Assembly (NCBI GenBank): GCA_016192135.1
Contig: JACPUR010000024.1
Location: 42,482-106,481 of the forward strand
DNA: 64,000 bases
Source: Candidatus Tectomicrobia bacterium
GTDB lineage: Bacteria; UBA8248
Direction of reading: 5' to 3'
Shown here: positions 59,844-64,000 of the stretch, piece after piece
Position numbering within the stretch: the stretch's first letter is position 1
Layout of the letters: the number at the start of each line of letters is the position of its first letter
Translations under genes and position numbers: made by a program
The notes under the pieces: generated by a model
What the model was told of the DNA's origin: nothing
Databases searched by the model: none
Seen by the model: the letters and a program-made list of their open reading frames with translations, nothing else

Positions 59844-59871
59844 GTAGGGGCGACCGGCCGGGCGCCCCTAC
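59844..59871. repeat. 28-bp palindromic repeat (core ACCGGCCGGG)
   Basis: Arms GTAGGGGCG and CGCCCCTAC. Its core differs by one base from the 51537 copy. It lies 66 bases after the duplicated lipoprotein tail. Confidence 0.75.
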
Positions 59872-59996
59872 GTAAGACAGGCTCCGCGAAAAATTTGCTT
59901 CAGCGCCTGTCTTCACCGGATGTCCCTCTGAGAATCGAGCCTGTTAGGATCTTTGCGTGCCGCCTTTCCCGGGCTTGCGCCGCCGGAGGAAAGGAG

Positions 59997-60461
59997 ATGC
60001 CCAGCCTCATGCGGGCGGCCGGGGGAGCGGCGCTGGCCGCGGCCCTCCTCTCGGGGGCGGCCGAGGCGGCGGTGTACCGCTCCGAAGTCCGGCCCGCCCC
60101 GGGTTCCCAGACCCAAGGCGTCCTTTCGCTCCAGGTCGCCGGCACCGTCCTCACCGTCTCGGGCAAGCTGGAGCGGGTGCCGCCCGGCCCGGTTTACGGC
60201 CTGCTCATCTCCCGGAAATGCGGCGAATTCGAGGACGGCTCGAGCTTTCTTCTCGCCAGCCTGCTCGAATCCGGAGGGGATCGGGCCCTCTCCGTCCATG
60301 AGAGCCTCTCCCTCGATTTCCGCCTCTCGTCCGCCGTCGAAAAACTGGAAGACATGATGATCAGCCTGTTCCGCCAGTCGCACGTCGTCACGATGAAGGC
60401 GGCGTATCCGCGGCCGGTCACCCACATCGCCTGCGGCGCCATCGAGCTCTGGAGTCCTTGA
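59997..60461 (+). CDS. Secreted uncharacterised protein
   Basis: A 154-aa protein. The signal runs to about residue 24 (AAEA). The mature region is strand-rich (LQVAGTVLTVSGKLERVPPGPVYGLLISRKCGEFEDGS) and contains two Cys. I do not recognise it. ATG 59997 has GGAGGAAAGG upstream; a longer open frame is less likely because it would add charged residues before the signal. Confidence 0.6.
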   Translation: MPSLMRAAGGAALAAALLSGAAEAAVYRSEVRPAPGSQTQGVLSLQVAGTVLTVSGKLERVPPGPVYGLLISRKCGEFEDGSSFLLASLLESGGDRALSVHESLSLDFRLSSAVEKLEDMMISLFRQSHVVTMKAAYPRPVTHIACGAIELWSP

Positions 60462-60838
60462 GCGGATGCAGGGAAACACCTGCAAGGCGGCCCTCGCCCC
60501 CCGGCGATCCTTTTCCAGGCGCCGCCTGAATCGGGGGGGCGGGAAAATAGTTCACGCGCAAGTCATGCTTCAGACGCCGCATGTACGCCGACAGGGAGCG
60601 AAACTCGCCGTTTCTTTCGGCCGAAGCGGTTGCGCGGAGGCTTATTTTAATAAACAGAAGGTTGATGTTCGCGGAAGCGGATCGGACGGAGCGCTTCCGC
60701 CATGAGCCCGCTCCAGTCCCCCGGCCTCTTCCCCTTTCCCTCCGGCCGGGCGAATCAGCCGCCGCGCCGCCTGCCTCGGATCATCGTTCGGAGCCGCCTG
60801 ACCGGTGAGTGAATGGCCGGGAATGGGAGATGTGTGCA
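60462..60838. other. 377-base gap without a convincing gene
   Basis: Contains no recognisable gene. It has an AT-rich patch (TTATTTTAATAAACAG near 60642-60657) that could carry a promoter for the next gene. Frames on either strand are short and have no known match. Confidence 0.5.
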
Positions 60839-61267
60839 ATGCGGTCGAATCCTTTTTCGGAATCCGTGAAGCGCAACTTCCGCTATCTGATGGACGAGTA
60901 CGGCTTCCGGGTGACGTCGGAAGGCTACTCCCCCCGGACCATGGGCAACTCCGCCCTGGTGCTCGAGTCGGCCCGGGTGGGCGTGGAGATCGTGCTCGAC
61001 CGGGGGCGCGTCATCATCGCCCTGGGCCCCCGCGCCCAGCCCAAGGGCACCTGGTACGAGTTCACCGAGGCCGTGCGCCACTTCGCCCCCGAGATCGGCG
61101 AGGACTATTTCCGCCCCCATGACGATCCGGATCAGCGCGCGCGCGTGGAAGCCCAGGTGGCCCGCCTCGCGGGGCTGATGCGCTGCTATTGCGGCCCGAT
61201 GCTGCGGGGCGATTTCTCGATGTGGGAAAGGACCAGGAAATCCACCGCCGCGGCGTGGTCCGGCTGA
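60839..61267 (+). CDS. Uncharacterised 142-aa cytoplasmic protein
   Basis: A soluble protein (RYLMDEYGFRVTSEGY...VGVEIVLDRGRVIIALGP...FAPEIGEDYF). No signal or helix. I do not recognise the family; the first half resembles small helical/beta proteins of unknown function that are widespread in soil bacteria. ATG 60839 has GGGAGA about 8 bases upstream; ATG 60830 and GTG 60809 in frame are alternatives. Confidence 0.6.
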   Translation: MRSNPFSESVKRNFRYLMDEYGFRVTSEGYSPRTMGNSALVLESARVGVEIVLDRGRVIIALGPRAQPKGTWYEFTEAVRHFAPEIGEDYFRPHDDPDQRARVEAQVARLAGLMRCYCGPMLRGDFSMWERTRKSTAAAWSG

Positions 61268-61573
61268 AACCGGGCCGGGCCCGGGCGCCTCCCAGGCGTC
61301 CATCGCCCGGGCGCCGCGCGTTTCCTCCCGGGGCGGCTCCGCCTCCCAAATGCGCGCGCCTGCGCGAGCCGCCGCTCCCGTTAGGCACGCCCGCCGCTCA
61401 CCCGCACCCGGCCCCGCCGCTCAAGCCGCTTCACGCAGGACGGGGCGGACGGTTTCCCCTGCCGAAGCCTCCGCCCGGCCGCCTCCCAGAAAGCGAGTGC
61501 GCCCCCCTGGCGCGCCGGAGAAATTCCTCCGCCGTGCTGGGCGCCGGGCGTCCCCATTGGGAGATTTCATGGC
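61268..61573. other. 306-base gap, GC-rich, no gene
   Basis: Very C-rich and G-rich (GGGCCCGGGCGCC, CCGGGGCGG). No open frame with a known match. GC hairpins may be terminators, but none has a T tract. Confidence 0.5.
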
Positions 61574-61897
61574 ATGCCTGTTTTCCACGTCTACGTCATG
61601 ACGAACGAGGCCCGCCAGCTCTTCATCGGCGCCACGAGCAACCTCGCGCAGCGCGTGTACGAGCACAAGAACGGCCTCGTCTCCGCCTACTGCACGCGGC
61701 ACGGCATCGCGCGGCTGGTCTATTTCGAGGAGGCCCGGAGCCCCCAGGCCGCCGTCGAGCGCGAGCAGCAGATCAAGAGCTGGCTGAGGAAGCGCAAGGT
61801 CGAGCTCATCGAGTCCATCAACCCCACCTGGCACGACCTCGCCCAGGGCTGGATGGACGCCGGTTCCAAGCCGGACGTCCCCGAACCCGCCCCGTAG
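61574..61897 (+). CDS. GIY-YIG nuclease-domain protein
   Basis: A 107-aa UPF0213-like protein. GIY is degenerate (VYVMTN, Tyr7), and YIG is FIG at 17-19. Arg27 and the later Glu (VEREQQIKSW) fit the catalytic positions. Small GIY-YIG proteins act as DNA nucleases of unclear role. 31 bases before mscL. Confidence 0.85.
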   Translation: MPVFHVYVMTNEARQLFIGATSNLAQRVYEHKNGLVSAYCTRHGIARLVYFEEARSPQAAVEREQQIKSWLRKRKVELIESINPTWHDLAQGWMDAGSKPDVPEPAP

Positions 61898-61927
61898 CGG
61901 CGGCGCCCCCCGCGGCGGGAGGGAAAA

Positions 61928-62362
61928 ATGGCCTTCAAGAACCCGGCCCCGGCCCGGAGAGCCCATTCGCTGCTGGAGGAGTTCAAGCGCTTCGCCTTCA
62001 AGGGCAACGTCATCGACCTGGCCGTCGCCGTCATCATCGGCGCGGCCTTCACCAAGATCACCGATTCCCTGGTCAAGCACGTCCTCATGCCCCTCGCCGG
62101 GGTCCTCCTTCCCGCCCAGCGGGGCTACCTGGCCTGGAAGCTCAATGTCGCGGGCCAGGAGATCCCCTACGGCCTCTTCATCGGCGAAGCGCTGAACTTC
62201 CTCATCGTCTCACTCGCCCTCTTCCTCTTCATCGTCAAGTTCCTCGGCTGGCTCGCCCGCTCCCGCACGGAGGAGGCCGCTCCCCCGCCCGCCCTGACCA
62301 AGGACCAGGAATTGCTCGCCGAGATCCGGGATTTGCTGAAACGGGGCACGGGGCAGTCGTAG
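61928..62362 (+). CDS. mscL: Large-conductance mechanosensitive channel
   Basis: A 144-aa inner-membrane channel that opens on membrane tension to release solutes in hypo-osmotic shock. The first helix GNVIDLAVAVIIGAAFTKIT has the canonical MscL sequence, the second helix is at about 80-105, and the C-terminal bundle follows. Length is normal. ATG 61928 has GGAGGG upstream. Confidence 0.95.
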   Translation: MAFKNPAPARRAHSLLEEFKRFAFKGNVIDLAVAVIIGAAFTKITDSLVKHVLMPLAGVLLPAQRGYLAWKLNVAGQEIPYGLFIGEALNFLIVSLALFLFIVKFLGWLARSRTEEAAPPPALTKDQELLAEIRDLLKRGTGQS

Positions 62363-62455
62363 AGGCCGCAAAGCCGGGAATGGAGGCGGAGGCGCGGCGG
62401 CCCGGACCCTGAGGATTGCCATAATCCCAATGATTCCATAACGGTTTCACCCGCG

Positions 62456-62531
62456 AGTGTCCGAATTTAGTGTCCGAATTTGCAGCGGGCTCGCCTCGTC
62501 ATTCCGAGGGAGCCCCGCCAAATTAGGACAC
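62456..62531. repeat. Tandem and inverted copies of AGTGTCCGAATTT
   Basis: The 13-bp AGTGTCCGAATTT is repeated head to tail at 62456-62468 and 62469-62481, and an inverted near copy (AAATTAGGACAC) is at 62520-62531. This resembles the ends of a decayed mobile element (MITE) or a regulatory site. No gene is inside the 313-base gap 62363-62675. Confidence 0.6.
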
Positions 62532-62577
62532 CACCCCGCAAGCCCCTCAGATTCGAAGGTCATGGAATATTTGCGGA

Positions 62578-62616
62578 CCCAATAACCTTTTTGGATAGAA
62601 TTGAAGGGTTATTGGG
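62578..62616. repeat. Inverted repeat CCCAATAACC/GGTTATTGGG
   Basis: Perfect 10-bp arms at 62578-62587 and 62607-62616 with a 19-base spacer, 60 bases before the EgtB/SenA-like gene. It may be a regulator-binding site or RNA hairpin in that gene's leader. Confidence 0.65.
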
Positions 62617-62675
62617 GAAATATCGGCCGAACCCAGGGGAATGTGGGGACATATATCGGATTATTGGAGGCAAAA

Positions 62676-64000
62676 ATGCGACAACTGCTGGACAAGCACT
62701 TCTCCCTTCCCGCATCCGAACTCCTCCGCCAGGTGAGAGATGCGCGCGGGCGCACGCTGGAGCTGGCCGCGGACCTCGACGATGCGCAGTTCACCGTTCC
62801 GCTCCTTGAGATCGTGAACCCCTTCCTCTGGGAGCTCGGACACACCGCTTTTTTCTATGACGTGTTCCTTTTGCGGGTTCTGGACCGCGCGGAACCCATC
62901 ATGGAGGGAGGGGATGACTTCTACAATTCGTTCACGGTGGACCACGACGATCGCTGGTCCTTGCCTCTCCCCTCCAGGGATGAAACGCTGGGTTACATGC
63001 GCCGGACACTGGAGTTGACCCTGGGCCGCCTGAATTCGCATGAGCCCAGCGCCGAGGAAACCTATTTGTATCTCAACGCCGTTCATCATGAGGACATGCA
63101 TGGCGAGGCGTTCACATACATGCGCCAGACCTTGGATTACCCCGAGCCGCAAATCGCGATCGCCCGCGCCGGCTCCCTCCCCGAAGAAGTGGGCGGGGGA
63201 CCATTGCCCGGGGACGTGGAGGTGCCGGGAGCCGCGTTTCAACTCGGGGCCACGCCCGACCTCCCCTTTGTGTTCGACAATGAGAAATGGGCGCATCCCG
63301 TGGAGGTTTCCCCGTTCAAAATCGCCCGCGCGCCGGTCACGAACGCGGAGTTCGCGGAGTTCGTGGAAAGCGGCGGATATTTTCGGCGCGAATGGTGGGG
63401 CCGCCAGGGCTGGGTCTGGCGGGCCAAGGCCGGGGCGCAGCATCCCATCCATTGGAGGCGCGAGGGGACGGGATGGCTGCGGCGGCATTTCGACCGGATG
63501 GTGCCCCTCGAGGAACATGCCCCCGCCGTCCACGTGAACTGGTACGAGGCGGAGGCGTATTGCAATTGGGCGGGCAGGCGGCTTCCGACGGAGGCGGAAT
63601 GGGAGATGGCCGCCAGCGCGGTGCCCGCAAGGGATGGGATTGAAAAAGGCAAGCGAAGGTATCCGTGGGGAGACGCGCTCCCTTCCCCCGGCCACGCCAA
63701 TCTGGACTCGCGCCGCCTGGGGTGCGCCGATGTCGGCGCCTTTCCTTTGGGAGACAGCGCCTTCGGATGCCGCCAGATGGTGGGGAACGTCTGGGAGTGG
63801 ACCGCTTCCCCCTTCTATCCGTTCCCCGGCTATCTCGTGGATTTTCCCTACCGGGAATATTCGGCCCCCTGGTTCGGGTACCGGAAAGTATTGAAGGGAG
63901 GGGCCTGGGCCACCCGCTACCGCCTGGCGAACAACCAGTACCGCAATTTTTTCCAGCCCTACCGCAACGACATCTTCGCGGGGTTCCGCACGTGCGCCCG
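62676..64000 (+). CDS. EgtB/SenA-like sulfoxide (or selenoxide) synthase, 3' end missing
   Basis: At least 441 residues are visible and the gene runs off the window. The N-terminal DinB-like half has ELGHTAFFYDVFLL and the iron ligands HHEDMHGE (His-x3-His-x-Glu). The C-terminal FGE-sulfatase/SUMF1 half begins around 185 with VEVPGAAFQLGA and includes GRRLPTEAEWEMAA and MVGNVWEWTASPF. This architecture joins cysteine or selenium to hercynine-type betaine in ergothioneine or selenoneine synthesis. The ATG 62676 has TTGGAGG upstream. Specificity cannot be read here. Confidence 0.88.
   Translation, partial: MRQLLDKHFSLPASELLRQVRDARGRTLELAADLDDAQFTVPLLEIVNPFLWELGHTAFFYDVFLLRVLDRAEPIMEGGDDFYNSFTVDHDDRWSLPLPSRDETLGYMRRTLELTLGRLNSHEPSAEETYLYLNAVHHEDMHGEAFTYMRQTLDYPEPQIAIARAGSLPEEVGGGPLPGDVEVPGAAFQLGATPDLPFVFDNEKWAHPVEVSPFKIARAPVTNAEFAEFVESGGYFRREWWGRQGWVWRAKAGAQHPIHWRREGTGWLRRHFDRMVPLEEHAPAVHVNWYEAEAYCNWAGRRLPTEAEWEMAASAVPARDGIEKGKRRYPWGDALPSPGHANLDSRRLGCADVGAFPLGDSAFGCRQMVGNVWEWTASPFYPFPGYLVDFPYREYSAPWFGYRKVLKGGAWATRYRLANNQYRNFFQPYRNDIFAGFRTCA

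Noticed and set aside
62456..62531. Intact insertion sequence
   Set aside because: Repeats are present but there is no transposase gene nearby.
1..64000. CRISPR arrays, rRNA and tRNA genes
   Set aside because: I saw no regularly spaced direct repeats and no GGTTCGA-type tRNA arm in a cloverleaf setting, nor conserved rRNA segments. Visual scanning cannot exclude a degenerate tRNA.

Overview
The window is a GC-rich (mostly 65-70 % by eye), densely coding stretch of a bacterial chromosome. A complete Mla/MCE lipid-transport operon, several Sec/lipoprotein signals and D-Ala-D-Ala ligase indicate a Gram-negative cell. A split, b6-like cytochrome b with Rieske protein, an eight-haem cytochrome c, CocE/NonD hydrolase, DUF3090/SCO1664 genes and many dispersed 28-bp palindromes suggest a deep-branching uncultured lineage (Tectomicrobia, Rokubacteria, NC10 or a Desulfobacterota relative). 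This is a weak inference; I saw no rRNA or tRNA gene to test it.

Layout. 1-8.8 kb: the start of a probable etfB on the minus strand diverges from mrp. Then come a Gfo/Idh/MocA oxidoreductase, a 2-hydroxyacid dehydrogenase, a DMT exporter, and a three-gene lipid-modification operon in which a cyclopropane-synthase-like enzyme is split in two around a geranylgeranyl-reductase-like flavoprotein. Two alpha/beta hydrolases follow. 8.9-13.6 kb: ddl and a cysteine hydrolase (minus), then a CtBP-like dehydrogenase and a CocE/NonD hydrolase. 13.8-19.6 kb: one tightly coupled operon of PP2C phosphatase (GAF), HATPase anti-sigma-like kinase, STAS protein, MlaE, MlaF, MlaD and an auxiliary lipoprotein. 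19.8-23.7 kb: Rieske, cytochrome b6-like and subunit-IV-like genes plus a 36-aa membrane protein, a terminator, two small membrane genes on the minus strand, and a four-cluster ferredoxin. 23.9-28.1 kb: bifunctional Rel, a K+ channel with RCK domain, endonuclease V.

28.3-39.3 kb is all minus strand: an octahaem cytochrome c with its own strong promoter; a 1145-aa fusion of nucleotide-transporter-like membrane domain, HEAT repeats and cyclic-nucleotide-binding domain; and upstream of it an uncharacterised trio (ATP-grasp ligase, DUF1611-like P-loop protein, ATP-grasp-like protein). I regard this trio plus fusion as the best candidate for an undescribed system. 39.4-43.8 kb: peptide-type ABC transporter genes without ATPases, ending in a deacetylase. 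43.8-50.2 kb: TetR regulator with operator, ICMT-like methyltransferase, and a copper locus (copA, Rieske protein, small Cys/His-rich protein, membrane protein, secreted protein, copZ), then a cupin.

50.2-64 kb is more mosaic: a secreted lectin-like protein, a minus-strand catabolic set (SDR, acyl-CoA dehydrogenase, DHDPS-like, flavin reductase) interrupted by an AT-rich HEPN-like gene, the DUF3090/SCO1664 pair, lipoproteins and small secreted proteins, GIY-YIG, mscL, and an EgtB/SenA-like sulfoxide-synthase gene running off the end. Palindromic intergenic repeats are concentrated in 47-60 kb.
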